64,000 nucleotides of DNA from Mangifera indica. Its lineage: Eukaryota > Streptophyta > Magnoliopsida > Sapindales > Anacardiaceae. Position numbers and translations under genes: made by a program. Below are positions 12,641-24,025 of this stretch, piece by piece. Under the pieces are notes generated by a model, which saw only the letters and a program-made list of their open reading frames with translations, was not told the origin of the DNA and did no database searches. How positions within the stretch are numbered: position 1 is the stretch's first letter; every line of letters starts with the position of its first letter. The stretch lies in assembly GCF_011075055.1 (NCBI RefSeq), contig NC_058144.1, forward strand, positions 17,041,807 through 17,105,806, read 5' to 3'.

Positions 12641-13650
12641 TACTTCTACCACTTGAAAAAGCAAAAAGTCTTTGTTGCTTATACCAACTTGTTCCTTGAG
12701 AAGGAATTTATTCTTAAGAGAAGTAGTGGGCAGAAGGTGGAACTCGATGATGTTCCTATACCACAAGATACCATAGATATTAAATATGATGAGGAAGTTT
12801 CTCCATTTCAGGTGGAACAACCTCAATGCACATAGCAACTATATAGGTTTATAAGAGTAAGTCACAAGCCAAAGAGTTTAGGTTTTCTCCTAACTCAACA
12901 CGATAATGTATTGGTCATCTACGATAATGAAACTAAGACCTATGATTAGGTTGTTTCGAGTATAGATTCTCATAAATGGTTGGATGCCATGAAATTTGAA
13001 ATAGACTCCATGAATTGAAACCAAGTATGAACTTTAGTGGACGCACTTGAATCGGTAAAACCTGTAAGAAAAGGAAAACTGACATGGAAGGTAACATGCA
13101 TACCTATAAAGCAAAATTGGTTACAAAGGTTTCATTAAAAAGTATTACATTGACTATGATGAAACATTTTCACTAGTCGCTGCACTTAAGTTTATTCAGA
13201 TTATACTTGTTATAACTACGTATTATGGCTATAAAATCTTCCAAATGGATGTGAAAATTTTCTTCTTGAATTGTAACCTTGCAAAAGAAGTCTATATGGC
13301 ATAATCTGATGGTTTTGTTCTTGTTGAACAAGTAGATAAAGTATGCAAGTTGCAAAATTCCATTTATCGGCTCAAGTAGGATTCGAGAAGTTGGAATATT
13401 CATTTTGATGAAGTTTTTTGAGAGTTTGGATTTATTAAAAACAAAGATGAACCATTTGTATATAAAAAGGTTAGTGGAAGTGTGATTGCATTTCTAGTAT
13501 TGTACATCAATAACATCTTGGTTATTGGAAATGACATACCAAACTTGCAATCGGTAAAGGCTTGATTATCCAAATTTTTCTCTATGAAAGACTTAGGAGA
13601 AACAATTTAAATTCTTAGGATTAAAATTTATTGAGATAAAGAGTGTAAAC
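12641..13650 (+). pseudogene. Copia B reverse transcriptase remnant
   Basis: The linker before RT is open at 12,653-12,835 (RSSGQKVELDDVPIPQD). RT similarity follows in changing frames: SHKWLDAMKFEIDSMN near 12,975, KVCKLQNSIYRL near 13,340, and a broken active-site region near 13,500 where YVDD is expected. Parallel to copia C at 59,005-59,520. Confidence 0.65.
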
Positions 13651-13789
13651 TATAAGGCCTAAGTCAAAGCACGTACATAGACGACTTATTTTATATGGAA
13701 AATCCAAGATTTCTATTTATGTCCCATGGTGTATATATTTTAAAAGATATGTGTCCAAGTACACAATCTAAGAGAGATAAGATTAGTAG

Positions 13790-14372
13790 GATTAATCATG
13801 TGTATCATGTTTGTACAAAGGTTGATGTTTCGTATGCCTTGAGCATTTGTAGTAGATATTATCTTATTTAGGTGAAAAACATTGAATGACTATCAAGAAC
13901 ATCCTAAAGTACTTAAGAAGGACTAAGTATGTATTCTTAGTTTATGGAAGGGAATCTGAACCCACTTTTAAAAGCTATAATGACATTAGTTTCCAAACTG
14001 ATCAAGATGATTTTATATCCTAATTAGGGTTTGTGTTTTATGGTAGTGTAGTTAGTTAGAAAAGCTCGAAACAAAGTATAGTGGTTGATTCTACAACTGA
14101 GTCTAAGTATATTACCCTCTTAGAAGTAGTAAAAAAGGTTGTATAGATCAAAAAGTTTGTGACTAAACATTGAGTGGCTTCGAGTATTACTGAACTAATT
14201 GAGCTCCATTGTGAAACAATAAAACAATTACTCAAGCAAAGGAGTTATGACTTATCAAAGGATTAAACACATACTTTAACAATATCACCTTATTCGAAAG
14301 ATTATTAAACAAAGTGACATCTAGATAGCAAGGATTAATACAAATAACAATTTGGCTGGCTGATCAACAAAA
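13790..14372 (+). pseudogene. Copia B RNase H remnant
   Basis: Follows RT and ends in a stretch resembling NLADPLTKP (near 14,350-14,370), the usual end of copia RNase H. Frame-broken. Confidence 0.5.
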
Positions 14373-14375
14373 CCA

Positions 14376-16946
14376 GTAATATTCACCTTTTAATTATTAT
14401 TATCATTAGTATTATTATTATTATCATTATTATTATTATTATTATTTTTTAAATAGGATAAAATTTAAATTTTAGGGGATAAGGTGAGTTTAATTTTTAA
14501 AAATATTTTATTAGGTAAAATTTAGATAATAGTTAAATCTTTCCATTAAGAGATGAGATATTTTATTGGTGATAAATGTGGATTTATTTCAAAACTTATT
14601 TTTCTTTAAAGAAAAATAAAATCATTATTAATAAAGGGAGAGAGAGGATTTTCTTATTTTTCAAAACAAAGAGCAAGGTTTGGAGTAATGATTTTAGGAA
14701 GAGAAGAATTGTGAGTAGGAGGCTAAAGCAAGGAAATAGTGTTGTTTTATTTCATTAAGGTATGTCTCAATATTTTATTATTTTGATATATAGGTGTTTT
14801 ATGATTTGAAGATTAGGGTTTCTTTTAGGATTCGACTCAATTTTGTATTGTAAATTGTTTGTTTTATGATAGTTTTATATTAGTTTGTAAATTTACTAAA
14901 AACAAAAGAAAATTATGTACCTTTAATTCTATTTTTATTTTATATATTAATTTCGTTTTATGAAAAGGAAGAAAAAAATAATAATAATACAAATTTTTGG
15001 CAATTTGTTGATATCTTAATTTAGTAAAAGATTTATTTATTTATATATATATATATTTTCATCGTTTTCAATTTAAATATTTTTTTTACATAAATCAATA
15101 TGTCTAGTTATGTTCTGAAAATTTTCATAATTTTATCTATTTAACACAATTTATTAAAATTGTTAAAGTATTGAGTGTTAAACCTGAAATTTATTTGACA
15201 GAATTTGTGACCAGTAAAGAAATATAATTTTCAGTTTCTTTTTGAATTGATTTTGACTCGAATAATTTTTTATAAGTAAATTAGCATATATAGTTTAATT
15301 CTGGAAGTTTTCAAAATTTTGTAAATTTTATGTTATCTGCTAAAATTTTTATAAAAGTATATGTTCAATCTGGAATATTTTTGACAGTGTTAATGGTTTG
15401 TGTTAAAAATTTCGTTTTGCATGACTTTTAAAATATTTTTAGGTTTATATTTTTTTTTTAATAAAAACGTCAATATGTTAAGTTTATATTTGCAAAATTT
15501 CGTGAATTTTCGAGTTATACAGAATTTTATAAAATTGCTAGAAGCATGAACTGTCAAACTTGAAAACTGTTGTTGTGATTAGGAGCTGTGGACGGAAGTA
15601 ATTTTTTTAGAAGTTTATATTTATTTTTTTTTAGCTGAATAATTTTTGGGTAAACCATCTATATGTCTTCTTTGTCCCTGCAAAGTTTTGTAACGTTTTA
15701 ATTTGTGTAAAAATTTATAAGATTCATAGAACAAAGGTTATACAGTATAAATATGTGTTAGTTAAGTCTAAGATTATTCACCTTAGACACTCTTAGAATT
15801 TGTAAAATTAGTTTTGGAATTGAGGATTTTCAGCGGGATTTAAGGATATTACTAAGAGTATTATTACAATTTGAATTCATTGGTTTTGGCTAGGATCCGA
15901 ATAGGTTGTACGTGATAGCTTGGATCGTATAAGGGTTTGTGTAGACTTTTGCTGGTAGTCGAGGTAAGTAGAAACTATTCTTTTTATATGCATATAAATG
16001 TTATATGTTTGGAAATGATAGTCAAATCTGAAAATTTTGGTTTTCGTAAGCTATATAATATATATATATGATTGTTTTGTTCATATACATGGGTTGTAAG
16101 TTATATAAATGATATTTCATCCTGTTTGTATGAAATGACTTTTGTAAGTTATAAAATATTTTCGTATACTTTTTGTTTCACTTAAATTTTAATTACTTAG
16201 ACATTGATTCAATAAAATTATTTACAGTACATTTATGATTTGAAATTTTGTTTATATATATACGGTTTTGACTCATTGTCCGTAGTCTCTGAATATCTGC
16301 TCTGAACTCTGAAACTATAAGTTTGGTCCAGCTGGATTATTTGTTCTGTTGTGCACATTTATGAAATTCTGGCCGGGTCATCGGGGATTACAGGTGACAT
16401 TTGATTCTGAAATTCTGACCGGGTCACCGGGAGTACAGGTGACACTACGTGACAAGAGTTTAAAATAAATTTTGACTTAAGTTTGATAGTTTGAAAGGTT
16501 CTGAAATAATTTATTTATTTATTTATTTGTGGTTTTATATGTGTAAGCACTTGGTTTTCTGTTTGACCTTCTTTTATTTGATTTTCTTTATTAATGTTTA
16601 AATTAAATGTTTAAGTATGCATATATAACGTTTAGCTTCTGCTTACTGAGTTGACGGCTTACCCCTCGTCATTAACATTTTTGCAGATTAAAGATGTCAT
16701 AAAGTGTGAGTTTCTGTTTAGCTTTGGGGAATAAAGAATAAAAGAAGTTAGTTGGGAAGATTGGCTAAGAGAAAAAAAAATAATAAATTAGTTTAGTAAC
16801 TATTTGATTGTATGTTTTGTTTGAAAGATTTTTGTTTTTCATGCTTTTTGTGGTTGAAAAACTTTGTATTCAAGATTTGACTTTATTTAAGGGATTTATG
16901 AAGTCTTTTGAAATCATATGTTTTATTATAGTTTTGGGGTGTTACA
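14376..16946 (+). repeat. Ty3/gypsy LTR
   Basis: Ends GGTGTTACA at 16,946. It contains the downstream LTR signature of many plant gypsy elements (CTTACTGAG near 16,640, then TTTTTGCAG near 16,680). The start is judged from TAATATTCACC next to the copia B end; it is followed by an ATT-type microsatellite (14,392-14,448). The left flank is copia B and the right flank a gypsy pol tail, so no target duplication is expected or seen. Confidence 0.55.
16363..16454 (+). repeat. Tandem duplication inside the gypsy LTR
   Basis: Two diverged copies of a 46-bp unit starting GAAATTCTG, with GGGTCA and ACAGGTGAC in both, at 16,363 and 16,409. Confidence 0.8.
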
Positions 16947-17259
16947 GAAATAGACTCTACAGATGCAACATTCATAGAAGACGAATTTCCTAAAAAGGAT
17001 GATATTGATAAAAGTCTTCATCTGTATGAGACAGAAGCGGAACATTGATGGAGGCATCGTAGGCGTATCGAGCCATCAAGAAGATCTGCTACATATTCCG
17101 GTTGGGCCAATTACAAGAAGCAAAGCTAAAAAGATGAAACAAGCCTTAGTTGGACTCATGGAGAGCTTGGAGACTAAGATTAGCTCACTCAAGGACGATT
17201 GGATGCTTGAAGGAGCCAACAGAGAGGTCAACTTGATTCAGGCCCAAGCTTATGCGTAA
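16947..17259 (+). pseudogene. Gypsy polyprotein C-terminal tail remnant
   Basis: Reads IDSTDATFIEDEFPKKDD, then after a frame change PVGPITRSKAKKMKQALVG. The GPITR-(S/A)-(R/K)AKK string is typical of the end of the gypsy polyprotein downstream of integrase. No integrase core is present upstream, where an LTR of another family intervenes. Confidence 0.6.
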
Positions 17260-17870
17260 ATAGACTTTGAATAACCTAAACTTTTGATCCGGAAAGAGTT
17301 ACGGGGCCTGTAATATATCAACGCCAAGGTCGTTTCGAGCTCTATAACAAAAACTAGCTTTGCTAGTTGCACCCAATTTGAAGGCCTAAATAACATCATT
17401 TCAATCTGTATTTCATAGTTTTTTTGTCTATCCAAATTTCTGATTTTCAATTTTATGATTTAGATCTTGTTTGTGATCGGGCTAGACTTTATTGAGCCCA
17501 AGTGACATATTTTCTTTTAATTTAATTAATATTTTGGGTAGTTACTTATGTAATGGGCTTGGGAAGTTTGGAAATCCATTGGGTTATGGGTAGTTTAGGG
17601 TTAAGTTGGCATTGTACTATAAAAACAAAACATTTCATGATTAAAAGAGCTTTTGGTCGACTTTCACGAATAGATTGCTTACTGTTGAGTTTACAACTTT
17701 GAACTTATCAAGCTTCATCTTGTGGCATTCACCATTCACAACACCAATGTTCATTCGATTCCATATCGATTTGGGTCAAGGTTTAATTACGTGACGAAAC
17801 TGATTCAATGTTGGGAAAATATCTTCTTGAGTGTTGGGTCTTGCGTCAAATCGTCAAAGTTCACATCAAA
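17260..17870 (+). repeat. Probable gypsy LTR belonging to the pol tail
   Basis: Non-coding sequence after the pol tail. It carries GGGCTTGGG- and GGGTTATGGG-type blocks and a TATA-like TACTATAAAAAC near 17,610-17,625, typical of LTR promoter regions. Ends are not resolved. Confidence 0.45.
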
Positions 17871-17879
17871 TATGGAAAA

Positions 17880-19648
17880 GGTTTGTCTCAACGACCATTA
17901 GTTGTGTCACAAGAGACAATGTTTTTACCTGTTCCAGATAGTAGAAGTAATGAGAATGAGCTCTAACCTATTTCAGATAATGGGAGCAAAGATCTTCAAT
18001 TACATAAGAGCGAACATCCTTGAATCCCTAAAAGACGTTTTGAAATTGAAAATGAAGTTTTCATAACTACTCTTTCTGAAGACGATGAGCCTAAAAATAT
18101 TAAAGAAACTCTATCTTCCCTCAATAAGGAAAAGTGACAAGAAGCATTAGAGGAAAAAATGAAATCCATGAAAATTAACCGAGTTTGGAGTCTAGTTGAC
18201 TTACCGCCAAGTCGAAAACCCATTTGGAATAAATGGATTCTCAAAATTAAATGGAAGATGAATGGCTCGATAGATAAATACAAAGGTCGCCTAGTGGCGA
18301 AAGACTATACCCAACAAGAAGGTATAAATTATAAAAAAACCTTTTTGTTTGTTGTGAGATTTACTTCAATCTGTGTTATTCTAGTTATAGAAGCATACTT
18401 AGATCTAGCATTGCATCAGATGGATGTCAAGACAGCTTTTCTCCATAGAAAGCTTGACGAAAAAATCTACATGGATCAACCTGTAGGTTTTATGGTAAAA
18501 GGCCAAGAGCGCAAAGTATGCAAGCTCCAAAGATCAATATATGACTTGAAACAGTCATAAAGACAATGGTACTTAAAATTCCCTAAGACAATATTGTCTT
18601 ATAATTTTAAGATGTTAGAACAAGACCACTGTGTCTATGTGAAAAAGTTTGATGACAAGTTTGCAATTCTATCTCTTTATGTGGATTATATGCTGATAGT
18701 TGGGAGGGATTTGGAGTATGTGATGATCATTAAAAATTGGTTATCCACAAATTTTGACATGAAGGATATAGGTGAAGCATATTATATTTTAAGTATTAAA
18801 ATCAAAAGGGATCATTCTATGAGACTTTTGGCTTTGTCACAAGAGCGTTATATCCAAATATTCTAGAATGATTTATATGGCAAACTACAAACCTATAGAT
18901 AATCTTGTATCAAAAGGTAATTTGATGAGCTAAGATTTGTATCCAAAGACTCAAAATGAAAGAAACGAAATGTCCTTAGTACCATATTTAAGTGCGATTA
19001 GAAGTCTCACATACACAATAATGTGTACTCGCCTCGATATATGCTTCACTATCAGGTTGGTTAGTCAATATCAATCGAATCCAAGAAGGGAACATTAGAA
19101 GACTATCAAAAGGATATTGAGATATCTGAAAGGTACTATAGATTACTATTTATGATATCAAGGATCAGATTTGTGTATCTTTGGCTATTCGAATGCTGAC
19201 TGGGGTGGTGATTTGGATCAATGCAAATCAATTTTTGGTTATGCTTTCTTACTCCAAAATGGCACTATATCTTAGAGCAGTAAGAAACAAACATGATAGC
19301 CTTGTCCACAATGGAGTAGAATTTGTAGCATGTTCTGTTACTGTACAAGAAGCTATTTGGTTGAAAAGATTTTTTGAGAATTTGGGTGTACAGAACAAAG
19401 AAATTGGTCCAATAGTTGTACATTGTGATAATCAAACTGCGATAGCTTTCATAAAGGATCCTAAATTCTATAATAGAACCAAACATATTGACCCTAGATA
19501 TAACTTTGTCAGAGACATCATTTCAGAAAATGAAGTGATGGTACAATATATTTCTACGCATAATATGGTTGTTAATCCTTTAACCAAACCAATTTTAAAA
19601 GATGCATATCTTGCGCATGTTAAGTCTCTTGGTTTGCATAAAATATGA
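17880..19648 (+). pseudogene. Copia G reverse transcriptase and RNase H (broken)
   Basis: A copia pol segment of another family from A/B/C. RT starts near 18,120; open pieces are 18,159-18,560 (LVAKDYTQQEG, QMDVKTAFLHRKLDEKIYM, CKLQRSIYDLKQS) and 18,594-18,866. The active-site motif reads YVDYMLI instead of YVDDMLI, so one catalytic Asp is replaced by Tyr. RNase H follows (19,181-19,648) with VHCDNQTAIAFIKDP and NPLTKPI and ends at a natural-looking stop after SLGLHKI. Stops at about 18,560 and 18,865 and frame changes near 19,000-19,300 inactivate it. Gag and integrase are absent. Confidence 0.85.
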
Positions 19649-20958
19649 TAAATGACTTGTTGAGTATATATTGTACTTGTAACACAGCATTAGAACATCA
19701 AAGAATTTGAATTTATTTTATTCATGTGTTTGAATTCTTGGTGTTTATCTATATACACATTACTTTTGAAAACTCAACAATATGATAATATTACACAAGT
19801 TTGATTAGCTTTCTCACATGAGCAATCGTCTTTGACGTTGAGGAAAGCGTGCAAAGATGAGACATGTTTCTTGAGATTGATACTGCTAAGAGAACGCACT
19901 TAGAAGATGAGAATTGCTCAAGAAATGAATTATTGAATACGTCACCTTGATAATTAATCAAGATGAGGTCATGATTTGATGAATTTGAAATTGACCAATT
20001 TGGATTCTCCACGTCCAAATAACTTGTGAATACTATATGTGAATTTTTAATATAGTAATACCTGCAAAATTAAAGAGATGATTAAGAACTCAGGTTAGGC
20101 ACTAAGGACAACGATTGAACTAAGATCTATACAATGTTAGTAATGACATTTTGAATAGATACACATTGTAGCATATGATTCATACCATGTATGCCTAAAT
20201 AGGACGACTATTTAAAGTAGTTGAAGGATGAATCCCTACTCCTTCATTGTGTGAGACTTTATGATAATTACCTCATGTTGCTACCCTTTGACTTTTTACT
20301 GTTATTTAATGTTTACTCTTAGTATTGCTATCTTAGCTTGGAACCTATGGCCATGCATGATTCGATCCATAGAACATGACTAGAAAAATAGCTAAGTTTA
20401 AATTGAGAATCGCGAGTAGAAGAGGAAGACTTATATATTACGTGTGTCTATTGGCAGGTCGATCATGTCACTTATATGGGTGATTAGACTTGATCAAAGA
20501 TACATAGAAATGTAACACAATAATAAATAAGGGATTGAAGAGAGCTAGTATTATCAAGTAAGTCTGGGGTACCGCAAGACTAATGCTTTATTATTTTTTG
20601 GGTTAAAGTGACTATGTTATTCCTAATAGATGCATAGTAAATTAGCTCCCAAGTGCAGGTTGCTCGAAAGGTCACACGACACATTTGCTAGTATGAATTA
20701 CACTGTTTATAAGATTTTTGTGGAAACGTTTTGTGATTCGAATCACCCTATCATGTGTGAGTAGGAGATATTAGATCCGGTCTACCCATGATAAGTTGAC
20801 CCAATCTGTTAGGGCTAAAAAGACAATATTAACCTTTATAAGTAAGAATGACTCTTTGGCCCTTGACAGTTGTTGAAATTAACTTCCACTCTCTTTTTAA
20901 TAAAAATAACGTAACTTCCATTGGGAAGTATCAATCTGACACTTATCTCTCAGAAACG
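19649..20958 (+). repeat. Copia G 3' untranslated and LTR-like sequence
   Basis: Non-coding sequence after the copia G stop. It starts with a 3' UTR-like stretch (TTGTTGAGTATATATTGTAC near 19,660). It resumes beyond the gypsy solo LTR at 23,199 with TTCTCTCAACC and a leader-like TCTTCATTTATAAG. The exact LTR start is not clear. No gene is seen. Confidence 0.45.
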
Positions 20959-21810
20959 TTCTCTATAACACCCAGATTCAGGTATGTCAGTAAACTCCAC
21001 TTTCAAAATTATCCCTAGAGTTGATTTTATAACTTGTTGTTTAAAGAAATTGTAAATGAATTATAGAAAACTATTAAATGAGCAATAATTTTCAAAGGGA
21101 GTAAAATGGTCATTTTAGAAAGATTTAAGGGTCAAAGTGGAAATGAAAATTGAATGGCACACTTGAAATTATATGGTGGTGCTAAGGGTTTTTGGTAATT
21201 AGCTAAGGATAAAATAGTCATTTATAGAAAAGGTTAAGGGCAATTTGGTCCAAAAGGTTTATAAAACCATCCATTATTCATCTTCTTCTTCATTTAGCCG
21301 AGAGCCTCCACCATTTTAGCTAAAACTTTTCCCTTAAGCAAAATTCATCAAAAACCTAGCTAAACCACCTAATTTCAAGAGCCTCCAGTTATAAAAAGTG
21401 TAGATCTGTCAATTCTGGTCAGTTCTAAGGTTGTTAGGGAGAAGAAAAGAAGGAAGATAAGCTTAAATCACTTAATTACCAAAAAAAGGTAAGAATTTCA
21501 TACTTTACATGCTTGAAGTAATTTGAGTTAGGTTATTTAAATAACCTTTATTTATCTAAGTGTGTAAGGTATTAAAATTAAGGTGATTTTGGTGTTAAAA
21601 GGAAACAAAACAAAGAGAAGGAACCAAACTTGCAAATATTGGGCTTGAAACAAGGTAAGGGGAATCATCCTTGATATGTTGCATGTTTTAGGCTTCGGGT
21701 TCCTTGGATCTATGTTATAAATGATGATTTTGAAGTTGAGGAATATTGTCTTGCCATTTGGGATGTCTATGTGTGTTATTTTGTTCATGGTAGAAAATTG
21801 TATGATATTT

Positions 21811-22195
21811 ACCCTTTTTGCCACTGAGTTCGTCTATGTGTTGGCTGCCTTATCTGATGAATTATGAGTGTTATTATATCTTGTTGGAAAGCTCTTTGAA
21901 TCCTCTTTCCAATAATATATATCTTGTATGAATTAGAGATCATTTGGATTGTTAAATATTGCATGAACCACAAGGACTGCTTTACCAAATAAATAGGGTA
22001 GGTAGTTTTTGCCACTGACTTTAGCTCACATTTTGACTATCTTATCTATTGAATTATGAGTGCTATTATAGCTTGTTGGAAAGATCTTTGAATCCTCTAT
22101 TCAACGATATATAGCTTGTATGAATTAGAAACCATTTGGGTTGTTAACTTGTATGAAAGAAAAGGCTGCCCTGCTAAATGACTGTTCTATGAACA
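21811..22195 (+). repeat. 191-bp tandem duplication inside the solo LTR
   Basis: Two diverged copies starting TTTTTGCCACTGA at 21,815 and 22,006, both continuing through GAATTATGAGTG and CTTGTTGGAAAG. Confidence 0.85.
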
Positions 22196-22214
22196 GTATT
22201 TCGTAGTTCTGGGC

Positions 22215-22305
22215 AAGAAAGAAAGAAAGAAAAGGAGGAGAAAAAAAAAAAGAAAGGAAAGGAAAGGAAAGAAAAGAAGAAAATAAAAAGAAAGAAAAGC
22301 CAGAA
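22215..22305. repeat. Purine-rich GAAA/GGAAA microsatellite
   Basis: About 90 bp of almost pure A and G with GAAA and GGAAA units, inside the solo LTR. Confidence 0.85.
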
Positions 22306-22449
22306 AAGGAATTTGGGGCTCAAGATTTAGGGGTCATCCCAAGAGTAATGTCTGGTGAGTTATGAATAAATTTAGATAGAAGCAAAATTAGTAAAATATA
22401 AGACCCGCATGCATGCTATAAACTATGAGGGGGCACTTTACACTATACC

Positions 22450-22548
22450 GCCCGTAGTAGGGCACGTCCATAGTAGGACACGTCTGTAGTAGGATATAGA
22501 CCCACAGTAGGGTCTGCTCGTAGTAGAGCATGCTCATAGTAGAGCACA
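22450..22548 (+). repeat. Short minisatellite (GTAGTAGGGCACGTC-like units)
   Basis: About six imperfect units of 15-17 bp built on (C/G)TAGTAG(G/A)(G/A)CA(C/T)G, inside the solo LTR. Confidence 0.75.
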
Positions 22549-23203
22549 ATTCAGATCACAATTGGTGTAGTGAGAGAAAGGAAAAGAGCTCGAGCTTAAA
22601 AAAAGTGTCAAATCCTTATAGTTAGCTTCCAGAAAGTATCAAATAGACACCAGATGGGACAAAGTATGACCCAAATAGTAAAGAATGAGCTAGATTACCT
22701 GCTCAATCTCTTATAGAGGTTAGGATGTGAGGTGGAGTCCCGAAAGTGAGTTAGAACAGGAAAAGAGATAGTTTACTTGATTCCTTCCCCTTGCTGAGTG
22801 TTCTTATCACTCACTTCCTTTTCTTTCCTGATTGCAGGTACAAGTGATCGAGATAGCTGCGAGGCAAGGTCAGGTCAGCGTAAGTAGATCCGATTGGAGC
22901 AGGTTATCTCTGGTTTATATTACATGCATATAGTCGCATGTTCTTATTGATTTTTGACTTTTTGAGATGATGGTACACTAGTATATGATTACTCCTCAGA
23001 TATTTTCATATGAGTTTTCACATGAGTATATATATCTTTTGGTTCGCTTCTAGATAGTCAGTTTTAAAAATAATTTCTAAACACTTTTAGTGATGCATTC
23101 ATGTTAAAGTAGTTTAAAAGAAAAAAAATAGATGCTCCGGATATTAATTCGTAACATTTCTCCTTTAGTGGGTAGTACTTCTAGAAGGGGATGTTACATT
23201 CTC

Positions 23204-24025
23204 TCAACCATTTTTCTCTTCATTTATAAGAAATCTTCATAGAAAACAAGAGAGGAAAATCAAGCAAAGTGTATTGTGGATTCTAATAGGAGTGCATTGG
23301 ATCATCAACATTTTGAATATTTTATCCGGGTATGCTTTTTTGTTATCCTAGACTCTTTTAATTTTCGCTAACAAACAGCCTAGTGTATCTGGCACTCAGC
23401 TCTTGAACATAACTACCTAATAAGGAGTCAACCAGCAAAAGTATAGGATGAGGAAATGTTGGTAAATTTCCAAAAGATTTCCAATATGCCTATATATATA
23501 CAAGACACAAAAACTATTTCCCATTTCTCACGTCAAACCTCCAAAATAAATCCTCTTTAACTTAATAACTTAGCCTAGTTTAGTTAACAATCAGAAATCA
23601 CATATCTATATAATGGTTCTCTTAAAATAACCAAGCTTTGAATGTGAATTAGACTTTCAAAAGCTTCACGTATCGCCATGTTGCATCCCAAGCACATGTA
23701 GTCAACATACTTCACCTCACTACAATACTTCGCCAATGTTGGATCATGGAATATTCATCTTGACAAGAAATTAGCTACATAATATGATAAAATATGTATC
23801 AAAAGCACTGTAAAGTTGAATGGTTCACACCAGTCCCAACAAAACTTATAAAACATCCAACTTTATTTTTTTGTATAATTTTCACTTGATGATCACAAAC
23901 TTGAAAAGTTAAAGCAGCTAAGTATCACCTTACCTATCATTTTGAACATTATGTTGAATCCCATATCACATCGCAATAGCCATATCCTAGTCAAATCATG
24001 CTATAACAATCTCAGCACTAAGAAG
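23204..24025. other. Spacer, end of copia G LTR then unassigned sequence
   Basis: The first ~180 bp continue the copia G LTR-like sequence. From about 23,400 I see no ORF, repeat or RNA feature. Confidence 0.4.

Larger units (their letters stand above)
8501..14375 (+). mobile_element. Copia element B internal region (degenerate)
   Basis: Plus-strand copia of the same family as A and C. Order: leader (about 8,500-10,630), gag, protease region, integrase, reverse transcriptase and RNase H, running into a gypsy LTR at about 14,376 in place of its own 3' LTR. It is the most decayed of the three, with many stops and frameshifts. The leader also holds extra AT-rich sequence (about 8,980-9,800), including a GTTAACCCGATACAA-type block, and a 76-bp-spaced direct repeat of GGTTTTGTAGTAGC at 9,823 and 9,899. 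Confidence 0.8.
20964..23198 (+). repeat. Complete Ty3/gypsy solo LTR with perfect TSD
   Basis: 2,235 bp from TATAACACCC (TG mutated to TA) to GATGTTACA, bounded by the 5-bp duplication TTCTC at 20,959-20,963 and 23,199-23,203. The internal region has been lost, as happens by recombination between the two LTRs. The downstream CTTGCTGAG...GATTGCAGG signature (22,792-22,850) is typical of gypsy LTRs. It splits copia G LTR-like sequence and is therefore the younger insertion. Confidence 0.9.
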
